Below are positions 13,401 to 22,944 of a stretch of DNA of 64,000 nt, piece after piece. The DNA is from Mermis nigrescens. Taxonomy: Eukaryota > Nematoda > Enoplea > Mermithida > Mermithidae. The stretch is from NCBI GenBank assembly GCA_036768485.1, contig JAVLUZ010000154.1, positions 1,441,308 to 1,505,307 on the forward strand. The letters run 5' to 3'. The position numbers and the translations under genes were made by a program. How positions within the stretch are numbered: position 1 is the stretch's first letter; each line of letters starts with the position of its first letter. The notes under the pieces were generated by a model, which did no database searches, was not told the origin of the DNA, and saw only the letters and a program-made list of their open reading frames with translations.

Positions 13401-16400
13401 GGTCATTTTGACCAATGAGCCCCCCAAGTCGGCTGGGCTCCATTCCTAGATTGGTCATGCTAACCGTCTATGCTCACAACCATACACGATCTTGGAGGGG
13501 GTTTCGGAATATAAAAAAGACCTACTTTATTCTATTAAAAATCAATAAGTTTTAAACAATTCCATCTATCTGCTCTCAGATTTTCAAAGCATGTTCAACC
13601 AGAATAAAAAGGTGCTAGATGTATAAAAACAATGGATTTCTAAAGAAACGCGTATCAGTCTTCGTAAAATGGTCAGAAAATGTGATAAAGCAAGAAGTTT
13701 TTTAGTGAATTCAGGTATAGAATATAGAGGTATTTTACACATCACGAAAGAAAAACAGTCACTCACCGCAATATTTCTGACAATGAATTTATCTGTGATT
13801 TTGTGACATTTGATTTGAGCATAGGATAGGAATGAGAAATGGAAATTCATGAAAATGAGAAAGAAAGGGATAAATTAAAGCATGGCGAGTTGATTTCGGG
13901 GTCTGAGAAGACGAATTTTTCTTAAATGCCTATATGCGCCAAAAACACCATTTTCAGCATTTATGACGATTCGTTTTGCTGGACGATAAAAAGCATTAAA
14001 AATGAGAAAAATTTAACAAAATTGAACAAAACATAGTCAAAATAGCTGTTTGGTGCGAAGCGCCGAGAAACTGGTACCTACATACTTTTGAACTTAAACA
14101 TCGCTAAAATCACTTAAACAGAACCTTGTCTACGACTTTTGAGCAAAATTAAAAATCCTGGGGCTAATGTAAAATTCTCTACATGCATGGCGCTGACTTA
14201 TATTGAAAAAACATAATCTAACCATTATAGATAATATAAATCATAATTTAAGTTGGTTGCTAAGCGCAAAACTTCTTTAAAACACCTTACCTCATAACTA
14301 TTGAACGAAGAAAATTCGAGCACATTAATTTCTACTTCTGTATTCGTTGACAATACGTCGATTGTGAGGTTGTGAAAGCCATCTGTAAAATTCAGATGGC
14401 TAATAAATATATTTATATTCTTAAGTAACGCATACAAGAGATGATAGCAGTAGCAAAGATTTAATGATTTTAACCGGTTATTACTAAATATTTATTGTCT
14501 GATTAATTTCTAGTATTGTTTTCATCATATGTTGAAAATAGTATTCATATGCATATCGTTTTAGGCTTATATAGATTACTGCGTTGAAAAGCACTGAATT
14601 ATTATTATGCGTTGTAGATTAGTAAAGGTTTTGTCTCCAGGCAAATTGATCATAATTTAATTCATTATCACGTTTTTCGGTTAGTGCTTAACTATGTACG
14701 TTCCTCCTGTGATAAATTCGGATGCAGTAGCGGTGTTAATTTGTGCATATCTATTCTTGAGAGTAACTACCTATCATTTAGCCTGGTTTTCTTTACTGTC
14801 ATTATTACTTAACATAGTAATACTAAAAAGAGTGCTGCAGAGGGATTCAACATTGTTGTACTGCAGTGACTGATGCACTAGCGGATCGGGAAACTTGGAC
14901 AGATTCAGTTACGCCAGTATATGCATAATAATGTATAATTCTAAAATTCTAAAATTTAAGTAAAATCTAGATTAAATACACTGCCTCCTACAATTCGAAT
15001 GTTTGTATCCGCTTTTGATTTGTGACCTTGCGAGGCTTCGACGACTTTATTCCTACATGCTTACTGAAGACAATAGATATAAGCAAACGCTTTTTACAAA
15101 AAATATTTTAAAAACTGTTATAAATTGCCTTTGTCATGCGACAGTAGATAACTTTACACTCCAAAAAATCATTTGGCACAAATTTTTACTCTAACGCCGT
15201 TTCTTTAACCATTAAAATGCAGTCCCTTCAAATTTTCAAAAAAATTGAGATGAACACGAAACAATCATTACCTATTTCAAAAATGAAGTAAAGGAAAGAG
15301 TGAATGCCAAAACACGCACAGCATATGAATTCTAAGAGGGTGAAATTTTAAAGTACATTTTTGGGCCTAGCAATGGTGGGCGCGCGTCAAAAATATCGTT
15401 TTTTGGCGATGTTTTTGACGCGCGCTTTATATAGCATAAATACACACGAAAATTCGTTTTAAAAATGAATCAAATGAACAAAATAGTCAAAACAGGAGTA
15501 AATGGCGCGAAGCACCAAAAATTTGACACTTTTGAGCAAATCGATTGCTAAAAACGCTTAAAAAAGCATCTTTTCTACGAATTTCTTGAGAATTTTTGAA
15601 ACTTTTAGAAGATCGCAAATTCTAGGGAGTGAAAAAAATTGGGAGGGAGGGGGTGGGTGGGTTAAAATTTTTTAACCCCTTCCCCCGAATTCATGTATGG
15701 TCAAAAGGCGATTTTTCTACGTTGTGGCCCATTTTTTTTAAAAATAAAATTCAGTATCTGTTTGCGGTATCACCTCCAGGGAATCCTTTGATATATTGTA
15801 AACAGGTACGTACAAGCCTAATTTAACATGTACATACCGATGTAAGTTGCGCGTGCCGAACATAGTTAATTAATTAATTATCTTATCGCTTAATTGGAGT
15901 CTAAATTTCAATTTGCAAATGTGCACTACTAAGCAGTAGGGAGGGACCGACCAAAATTTTGGACCCGGACCCGAAGTATGTCAAAAACTTTGGACCCGAC
16001 TGGGACCCAGATTCGAGGTTCTCCGACATTTTGGACCCGTACCCGGAACCGGATCCGACCTTAAGAGGTATTGGGTCCGAGTTCAACCTGCAATTTTCTT
16101 TTCATTCCCTAACACTCGCGATTTTTCTATTAATTCATGGAAAATGTGCTGTTTTAAGCGTTTTTAGCTTTTTACTAGCTCAAAAATGTCAAATTTTCGG
16201 CGTTTCGCGCCATTTATACTCGTTTTTGACTATATTTATTCAATTTGTTCAAATTTTTTTATGATAATTTTTCGAAATATTTTGATGTTTTTTCGTTCTA
16301 GAAAGATAAAGCATCGTCAGAAACATCAAAAATTGATGTTTTTGACGCGTATCCACCATTTATGAGCATACGCGGATTTCGAGGGGCGGGAGCGGCTCGC

Positions 16401-18883
16401 TGTCAACAGAAAATATTGCGCGCAATACCAAAAAATGTGTATTTTTTGATGATTTTAGCCATGCTTTATGACGATGTTTCCAATTTTCCCGGCGCTTCGC
16501 GCCGACTCAATGCCAAATTTGCCAACATATATGAAGGGCGCTCCGCGCCGGGTAGTTCTCTTTTCTTAAATGACATTTACTGACTTTATTGGCGCTCTAA
16601 AAAGTTTATTTTTACTTCAGAAAGTACTTTATATGTACAAAATAAGGATTTTTTAAGTTCTTACGATGATTTCTCGAGTATTTTTCGGTGGTTTGTGCCG
16701 ATTTTCGCACTAATTTTGTGCGTATTCCGAGAGAACTTTGACCTTTGAAAAATTTTTAACTTTTCCGGATCACAAATGATTCTGTCTATCAAGCAAAAGA
16801 CATCAACAATGCTACTCTAAGCGTAATGGACGGATTTTTTGGGCAAATTTGGTCAATTTTAAAAAATCGGGCTTTGCTCCCCCCCCGCTGTCAGAATATC
16901 CTGGATCCACCACTCCGAATTCCATGCTGTGCATGTCTGCAAAAAACGTCAGGATTTAGAATTGACCTCGATCCATGTTGTATTTATTAAATGGCAATTT
17001 TCGACAAATTCACTCTTCAAGTTAGCACGCAAAGGATTGCATATGATTCCAGCGCCGCTAAAAAAGATGTTCTGAATTTAGACTTGCTGGTGATATTGCC
17101 TCCGCATCAGATATTATTCCTGCTTCGCTCATCTTCCGAAAATTGAAAAATTGAGCTTTAAATTATAAGAATGCGAAACATTTTCGGCGCTCTGCACAAG
17201 ATATGATTCCTGTTTTGCTTATCTTCAGAAAGCTGCAAAATTGAGTTTAAGCGATAAAAATATAAGAAGATTTGGGCGCTTCGCGCCGTGTTTTCACGTT
17301 TTTTACATTGTTTATCGTCAAAAAGGCTGCAAAATTGAGTCTAAAAAGTGAAAATGACAAAAAAATTTGTCAAATCACTTAATTTTTAAATGCTTTATTT
17401 TCAAAAGTTGTAGAAGTGATACAGAAATGCAAAATATGTACGTCGAAAAATGCTCCATCACGTTAAATCGCACATGAACGCATTAAACGAATTTTCAAAA
17501 TTTTGGCGATTCACATAGAAATAAAATTCTGGATACAGGGCTGTATCACACATGTATCAAACATGCTAGAAATATCTTGCAATACATTTTATACATTGGA
17601 CCCGGACCCGATCAGGTCCAGCTTTTTTGTACCCGGACCCGACTTTCCTGAAATTTTATACCTGGACTCTGACCCGAACCCGACGTTACCCGAAATTTTG
17701 GACCCTGACCCGAACCCAGACCCGACTTTCTGAAAAAAGTGGACTCGGAACATCCCCACTAAGCAAATAACCTATTGAGAAGTAATTCGAAAGAATGTTA
17801 CACGGAGATATGTAAAAGAAATCTATAAATAATATATATCTTATATCTCGAAAAAATAATCAGTTTTCATCGAATGTTTAACAAGTAATGGTTTTTTCAC
17901 ATGTGCAAATGAAAGTCCGACTGAGCGAATGAAGTCCGGCTGTAATTTTCATGGCTTAGAAACGGAAATATACGAGAAGGAAAATTCGTGTTTTTTTATT
18001 GAAACACAATTTTAGATCTCCAAAGTCCTTTTAAAGACACGCTTTCTGAGAGTTTCGACCTTGCCCTATGGTTGACTTTGACACGTCGAACATTAATCAT
18101 ACTTCAAAATAAGATATGTCCAGTAGTTTTTTACGCTGAACATTAAAGTTCTATTCGTTCTGCTCAAAAATTATTAAATTAATATTGAATTGAATTAATG
18201 AATTAATTAATTAATTTAATTAATTAATGAATTAAATTAATGAATTAATTGAATATTGAATTAATGGTAAAAGCTTTTAAAGTCTATGTAAGACCCATTT
18301 TGGAGTATAACTCGGTGGTTTGGAACCCTTATTTGATTAAAGATATTAACTGTATTGAAAAAGTTCAGCGTAAATTTACAAAAAGAATACTATGGCGACA
18401 AGGTGACTTGTCTTACAATGAGCGGTTGGGTTTGTTAAATCTTGAAAGACTCGAAACTCGGCGTATTCATTTTGATCTCACTTTTGCTTTCAGAATAATC
18501 AAGAGACAGTTACTTTCCTTTGAAGACTTTTTCGAACTCGCACCCGATAGGGGTACCAGATCGGTAAGTGATATAAAGCTTTATATCCACAAATTTCATT
18601 TGGACTGTAGGAAAAACGACTTTGCAAACAGGACGGCTAGAATCTGGAATACTCTGCCCCAAAGTATTGTTGATTGTAAATCTTTTGAAGGGTTTAAGGG
18701 TTTGATTTCTAAACTTTGTTTAGATGAGTTTCTAAAGGGGCGTACGTGAGCGCGATCCGCCTGTACGCTCAGCCATTACTATGTTATGCTGATAAACGTT
18801 CTTTCGTTCCTTCGACATCTTTTATTATATCCTTTTTCATGTAATTTCTATTGCATTTTCAAAGGCTGTAATTGCTAATAAAA

Positions 18884-18932
<49 letters not shown>

Positions 18933-21900
18933 ATTATTATTATTAGAAGGCTAAACTTCCGAATTTATAAATTTTTGAGTTTTCGGACTACCTTCACTAA
19001 AATCCAAGTTTGTCAGCTTGTGCAGAAAATTAACAAACAAGATAAGCACCAATCGATAGAAGAGTTCTTGCTGCATCTAACAAATATGAGTACGTTTCAA
19101 GCATTTTGCTTTACACTGTACACCATAGTTAAAAGTAGCGTTTTTCTCGTGAAAAATTTCTAAAATTTTGCATTAATTTCTGCCATCTGGGGCCATATTT
19201 TAGAAGCACCAAAATTTTTCTTTATTTTTTGTTCAGTTCCTTATAAGGTCATACTCATGTTAAATTTTCATTGAAATAAATGTACCGAAAAGTGATCAAA
19301 CTGGCCAATATATTAGCCCGCATGTAGCGATTTAACACGAAACATGCGCATGATTTTGCATATACATGGGATTCCTGCTCTCCATATTTCAAAAAAATCT
19401 TCAAAAAAGTAGGCAAGTTTTCAGCGAGAATAAATTCTACCAAAGAAATCTAAAATTTATGTGCCTTCGCGTCAACGCGGACTCTGCACCGTTGTGTAAA
19501 GCAAGTTATTTCATTTGCGAAGGGTCGCATTTTGTACACTTTGGACTTAACAAGCCCCCGGAGAAAAAGAATCACTTAGCATTGAGTCGGAAGAATAGAG
19601 AGGATACATGAAAAGCGATTCACGAATCAGGGCTGCTTAGCTTCCTCGTTTTTCCGTCTAATCGACCTGCAATTTTTTCTTTCGGGGATTTATCAAATCC
19701 GAAGTGTAAACGAAAAGCCCCTCAAAAATTCAGGGACTGCAAATTTTTATTATTCACGCTTTCAATGAAGCCTTAGTCGATATGCGCCAAAAAGTTTCGC
19801 CCAAATATCGTTGACTTTATTTAGAGTTTTGAAAAATGATGTAATTATGAGATATATGTTACTCGTGAACCGTGAAATTCAACAACGTAAAACTTTTTAG
19901 AGTATAACTTTTATGTTGTCTTCATATTTTTTCAAAGTTTTATGTTTTTTGACTAAAAATTGATCTAGCTATAGGAAATCAAAATATGGAATAGTTACGT
20001 GGTCCACCCTGTACAGGGTGTTCGAGAAAACGGATACATTTTGTTTTTAGTTGAAGCTCAACAAAAATTGGGGCAAAGTAAAAACTTTTTAGCAAGTTTA
20101 TGGCAAAACTATCCTTAATATGCTAGCAAAAAATTACAGTAAATCGCTCGGTGATAGTTGCTTGGCGCCTTATTGACCTTAATCAACCACAAATTTACTT
20201 CTGTAAATTTTCCATTTTCACAATGCATGGTACATCTGCTGCACCAATTCTCTAATCAGGAAGTTGTGTCGTTGAAAGTTCGAGACCCATTCTTGCACGA
20301 ATTATTGTCTTCGAAATTTGCGCAGCAAAGTGTGATGCTTTAATAAAATCAGTGATTGTACAAAAATCATGCCAAAACCTGCATGAAATAAATTATTTTT
20401 GCTCAAATAGATGCCTCTTAATTCATATTTATGCATTTTGAAGGAAATTACGTCACACAGCGTGCCTAAATCTGATATCATTTCTTTTCTTAGGAAATGT
20501 GCGATATTGGGACAACAATAACACAGAGATCAACGAACACTCTAAAACGGAAATTCTGCTTTCAGCGCCATCTTAATATTGTTTCCCTTTAAAAATCACT
20601 ATATACCAACCTTCTTGAGCTCCCTAAACAAATTCTGACATTTCATTATTTGAGGTTATTTTATCCACTTAAACGAAGTAACTCTCATACAATTATTATT
20701 ATCTTAATCAGTATCATCCATTTATTGTTTCAGTATAGACATAGCAGTAAACTGTTTATAAAAAGCTTTCATCAACCGAATCAACCAACTAACATCAACT
20801 ATCTATACGTTTCTGTCATTCACAAGAAGAAGAACTTGCTTTACAGAACGGTGTAAAGTCCGTGTTGACGCGAAGGTACATAGATTTTAGATTTATTTGG
20901 TAGAATTTATTTTCACTGAACACTTGCCTACTTTTTCGAAAATTTTGTTTTGAAATATAGAGAGCAGAAATTCCATGTATATATATGCAAAATCATGCGC
21001 AGTTCTCGTGTTGAATCGCTATATGCGGGCTCATGTATTGTGCAGTTTGGTCAATTTCCGGTACATTTATTTCAATGAAAATTTCACACAAGTAAGACCA
21101 TAGAAGGAGCTAACTAAAGAATTCAAAAATTTGTGCTTTTTAAATCTGACCCCAGGAGGCAAAACTTAATGCAGAATTTTTAAATTTTTTCACGATAAAT
21201 ACGCTACTTTAAACTATAGTGTACAGTGAAAAATAAAATGTTTGAAACGTAGTCATGCTTGTTAAATGCAGCAAAGACCTTTTCTATCGATTGGTGCTTA
21301 TTCCGCTTGCTTATTTTCCGTACATAGTAAAGGTAGTCCGAAATTTCAAAAAGTGACAAAATTTAGAACTTCAGCCTAATGTAACAAAGCGAGTTTTAAT
21401 TTTTTAGCGAAACGAGTAGTACCATGATGTTCAGCGTAAAAAATTATCCAAAATACGTCACTTTGAGGTATGAATAATTATGGATGTGTCACAAAGTAGG
21501 TCGAACCTCTCAGGAAAAGTGTCTTAAGTCCTCTTTATCACACAATTTTCAAAACTTTCGGCGCTTCGCGCCTAATTCTATGTATTGAACAAGTTTCTTC
21601 TCAAAGTATTGACAAAAATATCAATTTCCTATGCACGCGTGCAAAAGGAGGTCGTGCAAAAAACATGTGACAAGTTTTTTGATTTCCAATTTGTTTGAAA
21701 AAAATAATTTCGCTATTGACTGGATAATCAATCAATTATTTCTGGAGAAAAAAAGATAATAATCTAACCATCATAGTTCGCAGTCTCAGACGTTGCATCC
21801 GTTGAATTTTGGTCAAAAACTCGGTTAAAACTGATCTCTTTTATACCAGACAGTATGCCACCCAATGCGGTCGATAAATCGCGCATTGTGCTATTCGCAT

Positions 21901-22219
21901 TGTTAATAAAACTCGTAGTAGCTTCATCGAGAGCATTTTCCCCAAAATTTTTTAATTTCGTCCTTCTAAATATTATTGTATTGTTATTCTGATGGTGTTT
22001 AGGCGATGGAGAATACTCCTCTTGATTAAGGTGTAAAGCTAAGCGAGTCGTTGGAGCATGAACGCCTTCGATGCTTAAAGGCGTTCGAATGCTATTAGCG
22101 TGACTTAGTTCCTTATAAACTTTAGTAATAGACTGGAGGTTAAGAGAATCTTCTTGGCAGTAAAAATGCGACGTAAAATAAGAAATATACAAAAGCACCG
22201 AGAATGAAGAATAAGGCAT
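1204..22219 (-). CDS. Gene model: secreted or surface fibronectin type III protein (partial, spliced)
   Basis: Span of a probable minus-strand gene assembled from exons 21769-22219, 14291-14399, 5009-5215 and 1204-1459. The first has a signal peptide. The last three join in phase 0 and together read as two tandem fibronectin type III domains, each with an L-x-PG-x-x-Y signature (LRPGHEY, LSPGRAY). The first exon ends in phase 1 whereas the second needs a phase-2 donor, so at least one exon is missing, or the signal exon belongs to another gene. No stop codon was found; the gene continues past the left edge. FN3 repeats ending in this PGR-x-Y form are common in receptor tyrosine phosphatases of the Ptp10D/PTPRB type, but adhesion molecules and cytokine-type receptors are equally possible. 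Introns of 3.5 and 9 kb are filled with transposons. Confidence 0.5.
1925..2146 (+). repeat. Repeat family E, copy 2 (opposite orientation)
   Basis: Starts CATATAACAGTAGGGGAGAT and shares the CGGTCGTCC block, a middle with GGCCAAAAATT, and the CCCCAACCCAAAATTT end with copy 1 in reverse orientation. Confidence 0.5.
2227..2595. mobile_element. hAT-type non-autonomous element, family C
   Basis: 369 bp with ends CAGGCCCATATTTAAGG and CCTGGATACGGGCCTG, flanked by AATTTCGG (2219-2226) and AATTTCGA (2596-2603), a 7/8 target duplication. No transposase. An 8-bp duplication with CAG...CTG ends is typical of the hAT superfamily. Confidence 0.75.
2818..3938. mobile_element. Element with terminal inverted repeats, family G
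   Basis: About 1.1 kb. The left end CATATGGAGGGTGAGAGGGT continues into GGTATTACC, and its reverse complement is found in GGGTAATACC then CCTCTCACCCCTCCC at the right, ending CCTTGTG. Contains a GC hairpin near 2951. Target duplication not clear. Related ends are seen at 9385-9444. Confidence 0.5.
4581..4997. mobile_element. hAT-type non-autonomous element, family B
   Basis: 417 bp with ends CAGTGTTTTTTTTGTA and TGTACAAAAACACTG, flanked by the perfect 8-bp duplication CTTATACG (4573-4580 and 4998-5005). Contains a variant GC hairpin (GGCGGTTCGCACCG). It lies in the FN3 gene intron, with its duplication beginning three bases after the donor-side intron edge. Confidence 0.85.
5009..5215 (-). 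CDS. Internal exon, second half of FN3 domain 1 and start of domain 2
   Basis: A 207-bp exon, 69 codons, phase 0 at both ends. The acceptor is AACTAATTTTAG; the donor is ACG|GTTCGT. It holds the FN3 signature region VLKRLRPGHEYLLNF, then KRIVTNPDPINIDLQLTT, the usual end of one FN3 repeat and proline-led start of the next. A hAT-type element with a perfect 8-bp target duplication sits in the intron, its duplication starting at intron base +4. Confidence 0.55.
5538..5968 (+). repeat. (CCAA)n tetranucleotide array
   Basis: About 430 bp of CCAACCAA with regular CTAG and CTGG variants. It is open in one frame as a long NQPTNQPTSQP chain, which is a by-product of the repeat and not evidence of a gene. 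Flanked on both sides by GGTACCTT(T/C)AGAA. Confidence 0.9.
6033..6175 (+). repeat. GC-rich family F element(s)
   Basis: Two direct copies of CAGTGATCGGACCGAGGGTA followed by CCTCGGCCTCGGCCGAG and a tail GGGTCAAGCTTATATACCTA. A reversed copy of the same block is at about 13050-13142, and shorter forms lie at about 9655-9757 and 10475-10580. CAGTG ends suggest a hAT-type MITE. Confidence 0.5.
6440..7312 (+). repeat. Tandem degenerate units, each with a GC hairpin
   Basis: At least four units of about 100-190 bp with the order hairpin (GGCGCAAAGCGCTG and variants), GAAAAA(T)TTGACATGCTC, a phrase like CTAACTCAAATTT, then GCGGTT. Right ends of family C elements (CTGGATACAGGCCTG) occur at about 6940-6955 and 7296-7310. 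Confidence 0.5.
7375..7735. repeat. Left arm of a large inverted repeat
   Basis: About 360 bp whose reverse complement is found, interrupted by two insertions, at 10745-12617. Shared landmarks include CAAACAATTCATTTTTATTTTC, GTGCTCGCTTTTGCAGATGC and GGAAACTGCACTGTACTTTC. Confidence 0.7.
7719..9444. mobile_element. 1.7-kb non-autonomous insertion in the left inverted arm
   Basis: Flanked by TTTCCGAT at 7711-7718 and 9445-9452. The inverted copy of the arm near 10785-10800 lacks the insertion and has a single site (CATGGATCGGAAAGTACAG), which defines the boundary. Ends are CATAGTTTCCAAGG and CCTTGGGGAATGTGTG. It contains a reversed family B piece (about 7930-8290), GC hairpins and family E copy 3. 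No transposase seen. Confidence 0.6.
8940..9110. repeat. Repeat family E, copy 3
   Basis: Begins CATGTAACAGGAGGGC and contains CCCTCCCCATTTTTGGCG. It lies inside the 7719-9444 insertion. Confidence 0.4.
9510..9760. repeat. Inner inverted arm, left
   Basis: Reverse complement of about 10475-10725. Shared unique landmarks are GTAACTTGGTGTAA, AATAGTTAATATTCAACGGA and the GC-rich family F block with CCGAGGCCGAGGCC. Confidence 0.7.
9762..10110 (+). repeat. Repeat family A copy
   Basis: Starts CACAGCGTATGGGAATTCTG and contains TTTCTGACGATGTTCTATC, the hairpin region GCACGAAGCGCCGAAAATTT and AGCTAAAAACGCTTAAAAA. Other copies are at about 13890-14170, 15315-15690, 16100-16365, 38270-38460, 44285-44640, 51255-51645, 52650-52860 and 55950-56205. 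Confidence 0.65.
10475..10725. repeat. Inner inverted arm, right
   Basis: Partner of 9510-9760; the 700-bp spacer between them holds a family A repeat and AT-rich DNA. Confidence 0.7.
10842..11409. mobile_element. hAT-type element, family C, perfect target duplication
   Basis: 568 bp with ends CAGGGGCGGATTTGATGG and CCTAGATCCGCCACTG, flanked by the perfect 8-bp repeat TGGATGAC (10834-10841, 11410-11417). The inverted arm copy near 7660-7670 keeps a nearly identical uninterrupted site (GTGGATGATTGAAAAAGC in reverse). Two GC hairpins inside, near 10978 and 11162. No transposase. Confidence 0.9.
11604..12501. mobile_element. hAT-type element, family B, with internal duplication and a nested insertion
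   Basis: 898 bp flanked by ATTCAACG (11596-11603) and CTTCAACG (12502-12509). Its body repeats the hairpin-to-CCATATTATAGTA block twice. The left end is CAATTTGTACTCGGC, shorter than the CAGTG start at 4581. A second hAT element (11644-11829) is nested in it. The uninterrupted site is in the opposite arm near 7480-7495. Confidence 0.8.
11644..11829. mobile_element. Nested hAT-type MITE, family C
   Basis: 186 bp with ends CAGTGGCGGATCCAGG and TAAATCCGCCCCTG, flanked by TACAAAGA and TAAAAAGA (7/8). It interrupts the family B element. Confidence 0.85.
12738..12959 (+). CDS. Small acidic protein or terminal exon, 73 residues
   Basis: ATG at 12738 to TAG at 12959. The N-terminal part is basic (VQKLLFAKHNLKAVGYNS); the C-terminal half is strongly acidic (KDDDDDDAIAQQGEIDEAN, SDSDDLDFDDELYASSDW). 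AATAAA follows at 12964-12969. It begins just outside the inverted-repeat arm ending near 12617 and lies on the opposite strand inside an intron of the FN3 gene. Acidic tails of this type close several transposase proteins, so it may be the last part of a transposon gene rather than a host gene. Confidence 0.4.
   Translation: MSIVSNVQKLLFAKHNLKAVGYNSVTLKNLIKDDDDDDAIAQQGEIDEANSDSDDLDFDDELYASSDWNKNSG
12964..12969 (+). terminator. Poly(A) signal AATAAA
   Basis: Five bases after the stop of the acidic ORF. Confidence 0.35.
13050..13142 (-). repeat. GC-rich family F, reversed copy
   Basis: Reverse complement of the block near 6073-6175 (GCTTGACCCTCGGCATTA, CCTCGGTCTGATCACTG). It forms the outermost pair of the nested inverted structure. 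Confidence 0.55.
13143..13580. other. Intronic DNA, no exon; possible short element
   Basis: TGCTCACAACCA occurs at about 13191 and 13469, possibly flanking a MITE of about 270 bp. No other signal. Confidence 0.3.
13890..14170 (+). repeat. Repeat family A copy
   Basis: Contains ATTTATGACGATTCG, AAATTGAACAAAACATAGTC and GGTGCGAAGCGCCGAGAA in the family A order. Confidence 0.55.
14291..14399 (-). CDS. Internal exon, first part of an FN3 domain
   Basis: A 109-bp exon with acceptor TTTATTAG and a near-consensus donor GAG|GTAAGG. It begins with one base completing a codon and ends in phase 0. It reads HLNFTDGFHNLTIDVLS then TNTEVEINVLEF, the alternating hydrophobic pattern of FN3 beta strands A-C. 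Joined to exon 5009-5215 it makes one domain of about 85 residues. Confidence 0.5.
14400..15300. other. No gene recognised
   Basis: AT-rich DNA, probably intron of the minus-strand gene. No repeat family or exon identified. Confidence 0.3.
15315..15690 (+). repeat. Repeat family A copy
   Basis: Starts CACAGCATATGAATTCTAAG, with GGCGCGAAGCACCAAAAATT and GCTAAAAACGCTTAAAAAAG. Confidence 0.6.
16100..16365 (-). repeat. Repeat family A, reversed and interrupted
   Basis: Contains CGGCGTTTCGCGCCATTTAT and AAAGCATCGTCAGAAACATC in reverse family order. Its end reappears after the insertion as GAATTCCATGCTGTGCATG near 16917. Confidence 0.55.
16373..16913. mobile_element. Family C-like element inside family A
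   Basis: Starts near CGCGGATTTCGAGGGGCGGG and ends ATCCTGGATCCACCACT. Contains three GC hairpins (near 16490, 16533, 16684). Target duplication not resolved. Confidence 0.5.
18249..18749 (+). pseudogene. 3' end of a non-LTR retrotransposon reverse-transcriptase ORF (5'-truncated LINE)
   Basis: An open frame of 166 residues reading VYVRPILEYNSVVWNPYL, IEKVQRKFTKRIL, ERLGLLNLERLETRRIHFDL, FANRTARIWNTLPQSIVDC and SFEGFKGLISKLCLDEFL. This is the conserved C-terminal region after the reverse transcriptase core of Jockey/CR1-group LINEs. The catalytic core and endonuclease are missing, as in the usual 5' truncation. The last part is intact, so insertion may be recent. Followed by AATAAA and an (ATT)n tail. 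Confidence 0.85.
18884..18945 (+). repeat. (ATT)n tail of the LINE
   Basis: AATAAAATATT then about 20 ATT/TTA units with one break, the usual microsatellite tail of such LINEs. Confidence 0.8.
18945..21378. mobile_element. 2.4-kb element with about 500-bp inverted ends
   Basis: 18945-19500 is the reverse complement of about 20855-21378 with some mismatches and indels. Shared landmarks are CAAGCACCAATCGAT-type sequence, GGTACATTTATTTCAATGAAAA and the CGCGTCAACGCGGACT block. The 1.36-kb centre contains CACCCTGTACAGGGTGTTCG but no recognisable transposase. Confidence 0.6.
21769..22219 (-). CDS. First coding exon, signal peptide and low-complexity ectodomain start
   Basis: Opens with ATG at 22219 and encodes about 150 residues. 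Residues 1-21 form a hydrophobic, aromatic-rich signal peptide (MPYSSFSVLLYISYFTSHFY) followed by CQEDS. The rest is polar and Ser/Asn/Thr-rich, with an NNNT tract and N-glycosylation sequons (NNT, NST), as expected of an extracellular linker. A donor G|GTTAGA ends the exon at 21769 in phase 1; reading on gives a stop one codon later, so a single-exon secreted peptide of 151 residues is an alternative. No family recognised. Confidence 0.45.
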
Positions 22220-22435
22220 TAGCGATCGCGATTTGGTCCCTGGCTAAAAAACGTAAAGCGAGTGACGTGCAGAAACTAATTTGAGCACAAGTCGCAATTT
22301 TACCATCACCATATAAGTTCGTGTGTCATCAACAACGCGCAAAACAAATTTTATGTCCAAGCAAACAAAAAGCTAGGGAACAAAAGTATCGACGATTAAT
22401 ACATAAATTTTTGCGCTTCGTTTTAAGACTACATC

Positions 22436-22944
22436 CAGAGGCGTAACCAGCCGTAAGGGGATAGGAAGAGGGGCGGCGCAACCCCTCCCGAAATAAAAAA
22501 ATATTCTTATTTTTCACAAGCGTCCCCCGATCGAAAAAATAAAAATTTTCAAAGTTCATAAAAGGACAGCAAAAATGCATTTTTAGCTCACTTTCGAGCT
22601 ACTACATTTAATAATTCATTACTTTCTGCATTAGTTTTCGTCCAGAGTCCACAAAATTAAATGCAAAGACAAGAATTTCGAAATGTTTTAGAGTCAAGCT
22701 CTAAGTTGATAATGAGAAAGCAGTCATACAGATAGGGTAAAAATTAGATTTTTTATATCCCAATTTGAAATCGAGCAAAATTTTTTGAAATTGTTTTTAA
22801 ACCATGACATGGCATATATACATCTCATTAAGAAACGCCCAAAAATGTCATAATTTTTGCGTACTCCATCTAATGGTTCTCGAGATACATGACTTGAAAA
22901 ACTTTGCTTTTACCCCCCGAAATCAAATCCTGGTTACGCCCCTG
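22436..22944. mobile_element. hAT-type element, family C (GGCGTAACCAG subtype)
   Basis: 509 bp with ends CAGAGGCGTAACCAGCC and CCTGGTTACGCCCCTG. The flanks ACTACATC and ACTATACA match only partly. Confidence 0.6.

Larger units (their letters stand above)
15936..17757. mobile_element. Composite element flanked by 8-bp direct repeats
   Basis: ACTAAGCA at 15928-15935 and 17758-17765 flanks 1.8 kb that begins GTAGGGAGGGACCGACC and ends GGACTCGGAACATCCCC. Each end carries a degenerate ACCCGGACCCGAC minisatellite (15955-16080, 17595-17745). A reversed family A copy and a family C-like element lie between. No transposase recognised. Confidence 0.5.

Noticed and set aside
13763..13790. 26-base minus-strand microexon before a strong donor (GCG|GTGAGT)
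   Set aside because: Its entry phase does not match the exon at 14291-14399, and no support exists for so short an exon.
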